Positions 34,609 to 43,281 of a stretch of DNA of 64,000 nucleotides are shown piece after piece. The first letter of the stretch is position 1; every line of letters begins with the position of its first letter. This DNA comes from Anaerolineales bacterium (lineage in GTDB: Bacteria > Chloroflexota > Anaerolineae > Anaerolineales > RBG-16-64-43). The notes beneath the pieces were generated by a model that worked only from the letters and a program-made list of their open reading frames with translations, made no database searches and had not been told where the DNA came from. The position numbers and the translations under genes are program-made. The stretch is taken from positions 1 through 64,000 of the forward strand of contig JAFGCU010000096.1 of assembly GCA_016932475.1 (NCBI GenBank). Direction: 5' to 3'.

Positions 34609-37398
34609 ATGAAAAAGAAACAGATTCTTCTGAGCGCGATTTTCCTTGTGATCGGGCTGCCGTCGCTGGCGTTCGGCCGCCCGTATCAGGAAGGCGTCTC
34701 GGAAGATGTCCTGAGAATATTCAATCGCCTGACCGTCGAAGAAAAAATCGGCCAGTTGTTCATGGTCACATTCCAGGGCAAGGATCTCACACCCGCGTCC
34801 GACATCCACCAATTGATATCCGACAGCCATATCGGCGGAATCCTGTTGAAGCGGGAAAACGCCAATTGGCGGAGCGGGGAGGGGGAAGCCGCCGCGGTGC
34901 TGGCGCTGAGCAACGGATTGCAGCAGATCGAAGCCGACGGCGCGATCGCGGAAGAATCCGCCGAAGGCGGGGAATATATCCCGCTGTTCCTGGCCATCCC
35001 CGGAGGCGGGGACGGGTACCCGGATACGCAATTGGCGGCCGAACTGACGCATATCGCGTCGGAAATGAGTATCGGGGCTACCTGGCAGCCCTCTTTTGCG
35101 CGGGCGACCGGCCATATCCTTGGTCAGGAACTCGCCTTGCTGGGGATCAATATGTACCTCGGTCCGTCTCTGGATGTGCTCGAATCCCCCAATCCCGGAA
35201 CAACCGGCGATCTGGGCGCGCGGACATTCGGCGGGGACCCATTCTGGGTCGGGAAAATGGGGCAGGCCTACGTGCTTGGGATCCAGGAAGGCAGCGACCG
35301 CCAAGTGGCGGTGATCGCCACGCACTTCCCCGGAATTGGCGCTTCCGATCGCAGTCCCGAGGAGGAAGTCGCCACCATCCGAAAAGCCTTCGGAGATCTC
35401 CAACTGATCGACCTGGCCCCGTTTGCCAAGGTGGCGGCGTCGGCCCCCGGATTGTTGGGAATAGCCGACGGATTCATGGTTTCCCACATCCGATACCAGG
35501 GGTTACAGGGGAACATCCGGACCAGCACGCGTCCGGTCAGCCTGGATCCGCAAGCGTTGAGTCTGGTCATGGCGCTTCCGGAGTTCACCGCTTGGCGGGA
35601 AGGCGGCGGGATCACCGTAAGCAGTTCCCTCGGCGCGCAGTCCATGAGGAAGTTCTACGAGGCGACCGGCCAAACCTTTTCCAACAAGGGCGTCGCGCTC
35701 AATGCTTTCCAGGCGGGGAACGATATTCTGCAAATATCCAATTTGGCCAGCCTGGAAGGGCAAACCGAGCTGCAGGCGGCGATCGAAACGATAAAATATT
35801 TTCAGCAATCATACGAGACCAATAGTGAATTCGCGGGGAAGGTCGACCAGGCGGTGCTCCGGATCCTTGCCCTGAAAAAGCGGCTGTACCCGGATTTCTC
35901 GATTGCTTCGGTCCTTAAACCGGATACCGGCCTTGCAAACTTAAAATCCGATACCGTCACATCGGCCGATATCTGCCGGGCGGGGGCTACGCTGATCAGC
36001 CCGGATCCGGCATCGACGGGCGGAATGGGGATCGAACCGCCCACTTCGGCGGACCGGATCGTGGTCCTTACAGATTCACGCGCGGTCGCGCCTTGTCCGT
36101 CGTGCGCGACCGAATTGGATATCGCGCCAACGGCGTTCGCGGATACGATTCTCAGGTTGTACGGACCTGGGGCGTCCGGATTGATCGCGCCGACTCGCGT
36201 GCAATCCTATTCGTTCAGGGATTTATTCGGTTATCTGCAGGGGGTGGACCTGCCGGATTTGGAGATCGCGCTCGCCAATTCGACGGTGATCGTGGCCCTG
36301 ATACGGACACCCTCACCCAATCTGCCGGAATCGTACGCCTTCCAGACGCTGCTGTCGGACCGCGCGGCTTTGATCCGGAATAAGAATATTTACGTATTCG
36401 CCCTCGGAGCGCCGTATTACCTGGATTCCACCGATATCAGCAAGGTTTACGCGTATTACGCGCTGTATTCCAAACACCCAAGCTGCCTCGAAGTCGGCGC
36501 GCGGATTTTACTCGGGGATATTTCGCCCGTCGGCGCATCCCCGGTCAACATCGAAGGGACAGGCTACGATCTCCTGACCGTGCTTGCTCCCGACCCGAAC
36601 CAGCTTATCCAAATATCGGCCGAACCGTACGGCGCTCCGGCTTCGACGGCGACGCCGACCGGCCTCATGATGCAGACCCAAACCGTTTCTCCGACGCCGA
36701 TCGGCTTTATGCTCGGCGACCATATCACTTTTACCGCCGGTCCGGTTGTGGATCACAACCAGCACATCGTCCCGGACGGAACCGGTTTGAGTTTCCAGAT
36801 CGATTTCCCCGAAGGCGACATTCCGCCGCTGCTGCTCGTCGCCGAGACCGTCGACGGAATGGCGCGGGTGGATTATGTGCTCAACCGGGAGGGGGTGATG
36901 CAGGTATCCGCATTCAGCGAGCCGGCGAAAAATTCGACGGTCATCCGGCTGGCGGTGGGTGAGGAACCGGGATTCGTCACCGAGCTTGCCCCCACTGAAA
37001 ATCTCGAGCCGACTCCCTCGCCGGAAATCACGCCGACCGCAACGAACTCGGGAACTCTCAGCGGGAATGGAGGCAAGGTGCGCGCAGGCTGGGATACGCT
37101 TTTGTTGATGATCCTGATCCTGGGAGCCGTTTCCGCCGCCATTCTGTATCTCGCCGGCCGGTTCGGATATACGGCATGCCGTTGGCGGATTCTGTTGAGC
37201 AGCCTGGTCGGCGGCCTGGCGGGATACGATTTGATCGCGATAGCCTATTCCGGAGCGAACAGCATGGCGGTGTGGGGCGGACGCTGGCTGAGCGTGCTGG
37301 CGGGGACGGCCGGCGCCGTTTTGGGAGCCGCATTGGCCTGGGCTTCGATCAAATGGAGGACCGAAATCGAGGCGGGGCTGAGGCGTCTTTTCCAATAA
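34609..37398 (+). CDS. GH3-like membrane-anchored protein, probably catalytically dead
   Basis: The 929-residue protein has a signal peptide (KKKQILLSAIFLVIGLPSLA) and a GH3/NagZ-like N-terminal barrel (EEKIGQLFMVTFQG, SHIGGILL, then NPGTTGDLGARTFG). Two key sites are altered. The KHFPGHG motif is THFPGIG at about residues 237-243. The strand that should carry the Asp nucleophile (VxxDDLxM in NagZ) reads TVSSSLGAQSM near 336-346. Later come a beta-rich region and a TPSPEITPTATN linker. At least two, probably four, C-terminal membrane helices follow (from about residue 828). It may bind glycans without hydrolysing them. Confidence 0.8.
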   Translation: MKKKQILLSAIFLVIGLPSLAFGRPYQEGVSEDVLRIFNRLTVEEKIGQLFMVTFQGKDLTPASDIHQLISDSHIGGILLKRENANWRSGEGEAAAVLALSNGLQQIEADGAIAEESAEGGEYIPLFLAIPGGGDGYPDTQLAAELTHIASEMSIGATWQPSFARATGHILGQELALLGINMYLGPSLDVLESPNPGTTGDLGARTFGGDPFWVGKMGQAYVLGIQEGSDRQVAVIATHFPGIGASDRSPEEEVATIRKAFGDLQLIDLAPFAKVAASAPGLLGIADGFMVSHIRYQGLQGNIRTSTRPVSLDPQALSLVMALPEFTAWREGGGITVSSSLGAQSMRKFYEATGQTFSNKGVALNAFQAGNDILQISNLASLEGQTELQAAIETIKYFQQSYETNSEFAGKVDQAVLRILALKKRLYPDFSIASVLKPDTGLANLKSDTVTSADICRAGATLISPDPASTGGMGIEPPTSADRIVVLTDSRAVAPCPSCATELDIAPTAFADTILRLYGPGASGLIAPTRVQSYSFRDLFGYLQGVDLPDLEIALANSTVIVALIRTPSPNLPESYAFQTLLSDRAALIRNKNIYVFALGAPYYLDSTDISKVYAYYALYSKHPSCLEVGARILLGDISPVGASPVNIEGTGYDLLTVLAPDPNQLIQISAEPYGAPASTATPTGLMMQTQTVSPTPIGFMLGDHITFTAGPVVDHNQHIVPDGTGLSFQIDFPEGDIPPLLLVAETVDGMARVDYVLNREGVMQVSAFSEPAKNSTVIRLAVGEEPGFVTELAPTENLEPTPSPEITPTATNSGTLSGNGGKVRAGWDTLLLMILILGAVSAAILYLAGRFGYTACRWRILLSSLVGGLAGYDLIAIAYSGANSMAVWGGRWLSVLAGTAGAVLGAALAWASIKWRTEIEAGLRRLFQ

Positions 37399-37498
37399 TT
37401 TTTCCCACGAAGAGCTCGAAGCCCGTCCTGGACCGCACAGACAGGCCAGGGAAAAACCCAACGTGTGTTTCAGATCTTCTTCGATTTATTTCGTGGAG

Positions 37499-38497
37499 TT
37501 AGGGGACGATGCTGGCCAGCACCGCAATGATGAAGAGGGAAGCCCCGATCACGGCCAGGACACGGTCCGGCTGCGACAGCGGAAGGATCGGTTTGGGAAG
37601 TGACCGGACATAGCGCGCTGCGGGAGCGGTCGGAGTGGGGGGCGCATTGTCCCCGAACAGCGCTTTGCGGAAATCCCCGACCGTCGCGGGACGGTCATCC
37701 GGATGCAGCGCCATCGCCCACAACACCGTCCGCTCGATTTCCGCCGTCACCATCGGGTTCTGATGACGGAGTGGGATGAGCGAATCCGGATTGAGGAAAC
37801 GCTGCTTGGCTTCGGGGGGCGCCTGTCCTGTAAACAGGTGGTATAACGTGCAGCCCAGGGCGTAGATGTCGCTGCGGATGTCCGTGTGCCCCGTATCCCC
37901 GCCGTATTGTTCCAGCGGCGTGTACAAAGCCGTTCCGCGGCCCTGCATCACCGTGATCGTCATTTCATCCGGAATCAGGACCTTCACCAGGCCGAAGTCC
38001 ACAAGTTTCACCAGGCTGTTGGGAGTTACGCGGATGTTGCCGGGTTTGATGTCCCGGTGCAAAATGGCGGGCGATTGATTGTGCAGATATTCGAGCGCAT
38101 CGCACAACTGGGCGGACCAGCCGAGGATGTCGCCCGCGTCAAGGAATTTTCCGAGTTGACGGGCGTCTTCCACCATGCTGCGCAGATCCTGTCCCGGGAT
38201 GAAATCCATGACCAGGTAATCGCGGTTGCCGGAAGAGAAAAAATCTGATACTTTTGGCAGGTTGGGATGGTCCAGGCGGGCAAGAATGCTGGCTTCCCGG
38301 TAAAATTGTTCCCGGGCTTCCTGCTGGAGTTTTTCCGGCAAACCGGGATCTTGCTCCACTTCCTTGACCGCGCAGTTCCGCCCGGTGAGCCGCTCGTCGG
38401 ATGACAGGTAGATGGCACCCATTCCGCCGTGGCCGATGACGGACAGCACGCGGTAGCGGTTCTTAAGCAGGTGATTTACGCTTAGCAGTTTGGGCAT
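37499..38497 (-). CDS. Serine/threonine protein kinase, membrane-anchored
   Basis: This protein of about 332 residues is a PknB-type kinase with a glycine loop (VIGHGGMGAIYLS), a catalytic Lys in CAVKEVEQD and an HRDIKPGNIRV catalytic loop. It also has a DFG motif (KLVDFGLVKV) and an activation segment ending at TALYTPLEQYGGD, followed by a typical DIYALGCTLYHLFTG. A C-terminal transmembrane helix follows (VLAVIGASLFIIAVLASI), with no PASTA or sensor domain after it. The start MPKLLSVN near 38497 fits the family; longer in-frame readings lack support. It is divergent from an FHA-winged-helix gene. Confidence 0.9.
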   Translation of the reverse strand: MPKLLSVNHLLKNRYRVLSVIGHGGMGAIYLSSDERLTGRNCAVKEVEQDPGLPEKLQQEAREQFYREASILARLDHPNLPKVSDFFSSGNRDYLVMDFIPGQDLRSMVEDARQLGKFLDAGDILGWSAQLCDALEYLHNQSPAILHRDIKPGNIRVTPNSLVKLVDFGLVKVLIPDEMTITVMQGRGTALYTPLEQYGGDTGHTDIRSDIYALGCTLYHLFTGQAPPEAKQRFLNPDSLIPLRHQNPMVTAEIERTVLWAMALHPDDRPATVGDFRKALFGDNAPPTPTAPAARYVRSLPKPILPLSQPDRVLAVIGASLFIIAVLASIVP

Positions 38498-38636
38498 AAG
38501 GTTGCCGGATTTTCCATTCCTCCGGCGAACGATCATTCCGCGGAAGGGAGGAAATCGAAATCCTCTTGGATTTTCGCCGCATGGGAGCTTGATGGCATGC
38601 CCCGGCGTTATGCGGACGATAAAAATATTATAACCC

Positions 38637-39293
38637 ATGGACTCTACCGCAGAATCCCCCGTTCTGATTGGGCAATCCGGCCCGGTTCAGGGAAGCCGAT
38701 GGATCATCCCCCCGGCGGGCATCACCCTCGGCCGGGATAACGGCTGCGAGGTCGTCATCGACGACCGGCAGGTATCGCGCCGGCATGCCAAAGTGGACCG
38801 GCGCGCCGGAAAAACCTACATCACCGACCTCGCCAGCAAGAACGGCACCTGCGTCAACGGAGTCCCGATCAAGGACGAAGTCGAACTGAAGGACGGCGAC
38901 CTGGTCCAGATCGCGCTGGCCGCCGGATTCGTATATGTCGCATCGGATTCGACCGTGCCGCTGGAGTACGACGGCGCGGCGCCGCGCCAGGGACGCATCC
39001 GGCTGAACCCGGTCGAGCATTCGGTCACGGTCAACGACGCGCTGCTGGATCCTCCGCTTTCGATCCACCAGTACCGGTTCCTCGAAATGCTCGTGCTGCG
39101 GAGCGGGGGGCTGGTGACGCGCGAGGACGTGATCGGGACGGTCTGGCCGGGCGAGGATACGGAGGGGATCACCGACCAGGCGATCGATGCGCTGGTCCGG
39201 CGGCTGCGGGACCGGTTGAAGGAGGCGGATCCGGAACGGGAATACATCCTCACCATCCGCGGACACGGCTTCCGGCTGGATGTAAACGCGTAA
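38637..39293 (+). CDS. FHA-domain winged-helix transcriptional regulator
   Basis: This 218-residue protein has an N-terminal FHA phosphothreonine-binding domain (ITLGRDNGCEVVIDDRQVSR, then RHAKVDR and SKNGTCVNG, residues about 28-85). A C-terminal OmpR/PhoB-type winged helix follows (HQYRFLEMLVLRSGGLVTRE, then VRRLRDRLKEADPEREYI and GHGFRLD). It combines phospho-threonine recognition with DNA binding, similar in principle to actinobacterial EmbR. It starts 139 bases from the divergent kinase gene, so the kinase is the obvious candidate partner. Confidence 0.9.
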   Translation: MDSTAESPVLIGQSGPVQGSRWIIPPAGITLGRDNGCEVVIDDRQVSRRHAKVDRRAGKTYITDLASKNGTCVNGVPIKDEVELKDGDLVQIALAAGFVYVASDSTVPLEYDGAAPRQGRIRLNPVEHSVTVNDALLDPPLSIHQYRFLEMLVLRSGGLVTREDVIGTVWPGEDTEGITDQAIDALVRRLRDRLKEADPEREYILTIRGHGFRLDVNA

Positions 39294-39311
39294 ATCCTGA
39301 CAATCGATAAT

Positions 39312-39370
39312 AGACCATCGACCATCGAAACCACCGCAGTTTTTCTTCAATGGTCGACCTTCGATGGTCT
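39312..39370. repeat. GACCATCGA inverted repeat element
   Basis: AGACCATCGACCATCGA (39312-39328) and TGGTCGACCTTCGATGGTCT (39351-39370) are inverted relatives. A longer element of the same kind flanks 60841-61013. Confidence 0.65.
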
Positions 39371-39450
39371 GCCCGTTAGGAATCCATAATCTTTTTTGCG
39401 ATACGTTTGCTCTGTTCAAAGCCACCAAGGCCGGATATAATGTCTGCTTC

Positions 39451-39527
<77 letters not shown>

Positions 39528-39529
39528 AG

Positions 39530-39557
39530 AAGCGACCAAAGGATCGGTCGCTTTTTT
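39530..39557 (+). terminator. Terminator after tRNA-Pro
   Basis: AGCGACC (39531-39537) pairs with GGTCGCT (39546-39552), followed by TTTTTT. Confidence 0.9.
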
Positions 39558-39712
39558 CGTGCACCGACCGGAAAGCGCAAAGCCGGTTCAAGGCCGCGCT
39601 CCCCAAACGCGGCGCGAACCTGTTTTATAATCGGGTCAGCGTCCATTCAGAAAAGTGATCCGCCGGGAAAACGGACTCCCAAGGTCCGGCGCCCGGACCG
39701 TCGGAGATGACG

Positions 39713-40993
39713 ATGAAGAAACCAACCCCGGTAAAAGGCACGCGGGATTACTACCCGGCGGACATGGCTTTCCGCAACTGGCTGTACGGCCGCGCGCGGG
39801 AAGCATCCCGGAAATTCGGGTACCAGGAATTCGAGGCGCCGTTCCTCGAAACGCTCGACCTCTACGCGGCCAAATCCGGCGAAGAACTGGTGAAGGAACA
39901 GGCGTTTGTATTCCAGGACCGCGGCGGGGATGAGATCACGCTGCGGCCGGAGCTGACGCCCTCGCTGGCGCGGATGGTTTCGGCGAGGATCGGCCAGCTG
40001 ACGTTTCCGGTCCGCTGGTGGTCGTTCGGGCCGTTCTGGCGCTACGAGCGGCCGCAGAAGGGGCGGACGCGCGAGTTTTTTCAATGGAACCTCGACCTGA
40101 TCGGGGTGGACAATCCCCAGGCGGATGCCGAGATCGCGGCCGTCGTCTGCGAGTTCTTCCGCTCGGTCGGGCTGGCGCCGCAGGATGTGAAGCTGCAGGT
40201 GAACAACCGGCGGTTGATGGAAGAGGCGCTTGCGACTCTTGGCATCCGCGAGGAAGCCCGCGCCACCGCCTTCCGGTTGATCGATAAAAAAGAAAAAATG
40301 GAAACGGCGGCGTGGGAGGCGTATGCGCTGGAATCCGGTCTATCCGCGGACCAGGTCCGCGGCCTGCAGGGCCTTCTGGCTGACCTGGAATTATGGAAGC
40401 AGTCGGGCGAGTTGCAGGAATTCTTCGCCGCGATGGAGGCGCTGGGCGTGCGCGATTATGTGGAATACAACCCCTCCGTCATCCGCGGCCTGGATTACTA
40501 CACCGGAACCGTCTTCGAGGCGCGCGATGCCGCGGGCGAGTTCCGCGCGATCCTGGGCGGCGGCCGGTACGATAACCTGGTGGCGGATGTCGGCGGCGGG
40601 AAGCTTCCCGGCGTCGGCTTCGCGATGGGGGATTTGATCATCGGATTGGTCCTGAAGAAATCGGGAAAAGAGCCCTCCCTGCGGGTCGTGCCTGCCGATG
40701 TGCTCGTTACGACATTTTCCGCGCAGGAACGGGACGCCGCGATGAGGACCGCGCAGGAGCTGCGGAAAGCCGGGATCGCCGCGGAATGGTACCCCTCGGT
40801 GGAACGCCTGCCCAAGCAACTGAAATATGCGGACGCATTGGGAATACCCCTGGCGGTGATCGCCGGGCCGGACGAGATTCGCGATGGCAAAGTGACGTTG
40901 AAGGATCTGACGGCGCGGGATCAGGCAACGGTCCGCGCGGAGGATCTCGCGCAAGAAATCCGCAAAAGGCTTGCCGGAAGACAAACCGGATGA
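39713..40993 (+). CDS. hisS: Histidyl-tRNA synthetase
   Basis: Charges tRNA-His. The protein is about 426 residues, with HisRS motif 1 region (PVKGTRDYYPADMAFRNWLY), motif 2 (WWSFGPFWRYERPQKGRTRE) and the HisA-type motif GLDYYTGTVFE. Motif 3 (GVGFAMGDLIIGLVL) and a C-terminal anticodon-binding domain follow. ATG 39713 is favoured over ATG 39707 because GGAG at 39703-39706 is well spaced for it. The tRNA-His gene starts 26 bases after the stop codon. Confidence 0.94.
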   Translation: MKKPTPVKGTRDYYPADMAFRNWLYGRAREASRKFGYQEFEAPFLETLDLYAAKSGEELVKEQAFVFQDRGGDEITLRPELTPSLARMVSARIGQLTFPVRWWSFGPFWRYERPQKGRTREFFQWNLDLIGVDNPQADAEIAAVVCEFFRSVGLAPQDVKLQVNNRRLMEEALATLGIREEARATAFRLIDKKEKMETAAWEAYALESGLSADQVRGLQGLLADLELWKQSGELQEFFAAMEALGVRDYVEYNPSVIRGLDYYTGTVFEARDAAGEFRAILGGGRYDNLVADVGGGKLPGVGFAMGDLIIGLVLKKSGKEPSLRVVPADVLVTTFSAQERDAAMRTAQELRKAGIAAEWYPSVERLPKQLKYADALGIPLAVIAGPDEIRDGKVTLKDLTARDQATVRAEDLAQEIRKRLAGRQTG

Positions 40994-40999
40994 TAGAAT
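40971..40999 (+). promoter_or_regulatory. tRNA-His promoter inside the hisS 3' end
   Basis: TTGCCG (40971-40976) and TAGAAT (40994-40999) have a 17-base spacer and overlap the last hisS codons and the stop. The first tRNA base is 20 bases beyond the -10. Confidence 0.6.
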
Positions 41000-41019
41000 T
41001 TTGCGCTTCATGACGGCAT

Positions 41020-41093
41020 GGTGGCTGTAGCTCAATCGGCAGAGCGCTGGACTGTGGATCCAGCTGTTGCGGGTTCAACCCCCGTCAGCCACC
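41020..41093 (+). tRNA. tRNA-His (anticodon GTG)
   Basis: The extra 5' G (-1, 41020) opposite C73 (41093) is the tRNA-His hallmark. The acceptor is GTGGCTG with CAGCCAC. The anticodon arm is CTGGA-CTGTGGA-TCCAG with GTG at 41054-41056. The T arm contains GGGTTCAACCCCC. CCA is not encoded. It lies directly behind hisS. Confidence 0.95.
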
Positions 41094-41206
41094 CCTAAAA
41101 CCCAATATCACCGCAAAGCCGCGAAGGACGCAGAGGGTATATTTAAAAAAACAATGCGAGCTTGGCGGTGAGTTTTTAATATTGCGTGTAGAGTGAAAGT
41201 CGGTTT

Positions 41207-42268
41207 TCAGGAATTCTCTCCCTCGTTGTTTGGGATTTGTTTTGGTTTCCTCTGGATCAGCCGTTCGGTTTCCGTGATCCTGGAGAGGTTGGGTTCGGGC
41301 GCGTAGATCTGTTTGGTGATGACCGGGGTGGCGTGCCCGAGCACGGATTGGACGTCTTCCAGTTGCGCGCCGGCGCGGATGAGCGACTGGGCGTGCCAAT
41401 GACGAAACGCATGCGGGGAGATGAACTGGGTCGTTTTATACCCGTAAGCCTGGCGCCCGATCCCGCGGATGATTTCCCAGGCGGTTTTGGTGGAGATTTT
41501 CGAGCCATAGCCCTTGATGGAAGCCCGAAAAAACTGGCTGGTGCCGGTACGCGGTTTTCCCGTCCGACCGTGCTGTATGAACACCCAGGGCGAGGCATCG
41601 GCGCGCGCTTTGAGATAGCGTTCGATGGCGGCGATGGCGGGTTCCCCGATCAGGCAGTGGGCCAGCGAGCCGGTCTTTTGCATCGGAAGCGTGAAATACC
41701 CGTCGCGGGCTTTTGCATTCTGAAAATCACCGCGGGTGAAGCGGCAGGCATCACCGATCCGCAGCCCGGTGGCGCGCAGGAAATGGACCAGTGCGATCGA
41801 GCGCAGGACCGTCAGGAGGGCAAGACGGTTTTTTGTGGGTGGCAGCGGCTGCGAATCCGCGGTGGCCGCCATCTTATCCCCAAAATCCTCCGGTACTCGT
41901 CCAACCCTGACAGAACCGGCAGAACGCTTCTTTTTGGACTGTATGCGCATAGCCGATCTGGCTTCTTTTTCTTCATCGTTGGAGAAGTCGATCCAGCCCT
42001 TAATCCTCCAAAAATTGACGGCTCTTCGCAGCGCGGTCTCGTAAATATTCTGGGTATCTTCGGTCAAGCCTTTGCCGGTCAGCCATACGCCAAAACGAGT
42101 AACAATCGAAGAATCCAAACTTGAGACTTCCTTCATTAATATGTGGACATCATCCGCGTATTGAAGGAACTTATTCAATGCGGATTGATACGTACGTCTG
42201 GTGTTCCTGGATTCTCTGGGGAAATGAAATTCACCGAAAAAAACTTCAACGGCCTGTTGTATTTTCAT
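41207..42268 (-). CDS. Tyrosine recombinase/integrase
   Basis: This 353-residue phage-integrase-family protein has an N-terminal SAM-like core-binding domain (RNTRRTYQSALNKFLQYADD) and a catalytic domain. The residues are Arg in ATGLRIGDAC, Lys in the beta-hairpin MQKTGS, HAFRHWHAQS (HxxR), His in VLGHATPV and Tyr in ITKQIYAPEP. All appear present, so it may be active. It ends 113 bases from tRNA-His, a common integration target, but no duplicated tRNA 3' end was found in the window. No other phage or plasmid genes accompany it. Confidence 0.9.
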   Translation of the reverse strand: MKIQQAVEVFFGEFHFPRESRNTRRTYQSALNKFLQYADDVHILMKEVSSLDSSIVTRFGVWLTGKGLTEDTQNIYETALRRAVNFWRIKGWIDFSNDEEKEARSAMRIQSKKKRSAGSVRVGRVPEDFGDKMAATADSQPLPPTKNRLALLTVLRSIALVHFLRATGLRIGDACRFTRGDFQNAKARDGYFTLPMQKTGSLAHCLIGEPAIAAIERYLKARADASPWVFIQHGRTGKPRTGTSQFFRASIKGYGSKISTKTAWEIIRGIGRQAYGYKTTQFISPHAFRHWHAQSLIRAGAQLEDVQSVLGHATPVITKQIYAPEPNLSRITETERLIQRKPKQIPNNEGENS

Positions 42269-42287
42269 ATCCCTTTTTTAGCTCCTC

Positions 42288-42321
42288 ATTATGTAATATA
42301 ATAACCATTAGCTTACATAAT
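42288..42321. repeat. AT-rich inverted repeat upstream of the integrase
   Basis: ATTATGTAA (42288-42296) and TTACATAAT (42313-42321) are 9-bp inverted arms with a 16-base spacer, 20 bases before the integrase start. It could be an autoregulatory site or a recombinase binding site. Confidence 0.6.
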
Positions 42322-42459
42322 AATATCACGGAATTACCAAATTTCAAGGGGATGTTTTCTGGATAATTCCCGCCCCACCCGCCGCGGGGATTTTTTTTTT
42401 GGTTGAGAGAGGGAAAAAGCTGCCGGCTGGGAACCGGATGGTTTTACCCGGTGAAGCGA

Positions 42460-43059
42460 TTATTTTATTTTCCCGCTGTGCAAACGCTCCCCCACCCCGA
42501 GTGCAAGCCGCCGCCAGCTGGAGGCCATTGGAAAACCCACCTCGACCGGTTCAATCCCGCTGCCGATAAGATGGACCAGATGCGTGTCCGACATCTCCAC
42601 CAGCGCGTAATAGCGCATTTCCTTGCGGAGATAGATGCATTCCAGGATCTTGAAACTGGCTTCCGTTCCGAATGTATTGGTGACAAGAGAAGTCACGGCT
42701 TCCCGGCGCTCGGGGATGGAAGGCACGCCGAGCAGCCCGGTCGCGGATGTGGAAAGGTCGATCGGTTCGCGGGCGGCGAGCCAGCTTGCGCCGGTAAATT
42801 GCAGTGCCAGATCCGCGAGAGTCATCCCGGCGACCGGGTAACAATGAGGGGATCCGATATTGATGACGAAATAGGGCTCCTCCAGTTCGAACCGGAATAC
42901 GTCCGGATCACCCGGACCCGTTGCGATCCGGCCGACCGGCATCAGCACAAACGGCCACGAATCCTTGGCCGGGCGCGTGCCGCCGTCGCTGTCGATCCCG
43001 AATTCCGAGATAAGGAATTGGTTCAGCTTCTGCTGGATTGCGCTAATTCCCTCGCCCAT
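42460..43059 (-). CDS. Hypothetical protein
   Basis: This 199-residue soluble protein is not recognised. Visible features are an N-terminal amphipathic helix (GEGISAIQQKLNQFLISEFG), a central ELEEPYFVINIGSPHCYPVA segment and a C-terminal region (EMRYYALVEMSDTHLVHLIG). The composition and the lack of signal or membrane segments suggest a cytosolic two-domain protein. ATG 43059 is chosen because CGGGAGAAAT precedes it. It lies between the integrase and the glycolytic pair, oriented leftward. Confidence 0.7.
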   Translation of the reverse strand: MGEGISAIQQKLNQFLISEFGIDSDGGTRPAKDSWPFVLMPVGRIATGPGDPDVFRFELEEPYFVINIGSPHCYPVAGMTLADLALQFTGASWLAAREPIDLSTSATGLLGVPSIPERREAVTSLVTNTFGTEASFKILECIYLRKEMRYYALVEMSDTHLVHLIGSGIEPVEVGFPMASSWRRLALGVGERLHSGKIK

Positions 43060-43196
43060 ATTTCTCCCGCGGCCGTTTCCGCGCCGGATGAATCTCAGGC
43101 CGTTCGCATTTTCCACTCTAATTATACCCACCGCCGGTCCCGGCGGCGAATGCCGCCGCATGCCGCCATGGCGCCGTTTTTCCGATCCGAATTCCC

Positions 43197-43225
43197 TTGG
43201 AGAAAACCGGATCACGCTGTACAAT
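43197..43225 (+). promoter_or_regulatory. Probable promoter of the phosphofructokinase-aldolase pair
   Basis: TTGGAG (43197-43202) and TACAAT (43220-43225) are 17 bases apart. The ATG at 43282 follows with AGGAGG as ribosome site. Confidence 0.6.
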
Positions 43226-43281
43226 GACACCGGTTTAAGGCTGTTTTTCAGCACATACTTTCCCCCAGGAGGAGTTCGGAT

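Noticed and set aside
41020-42268. Integrated element bounded by a duplicated tRNA-His end
   Set aside because: No second copy of the tRNA 3' segment was found in the window, so no attL/attR pair can be drawn.
42366-42400. Rightward terminator (CCCGC...GCGGG then T-run)
   Set aside because: The T-run is clear, but no rightward gene ends nearby (the closest is tRNA-His, more than 1.2 kb before). I could not assign it a role, so it is not listed as a feature.
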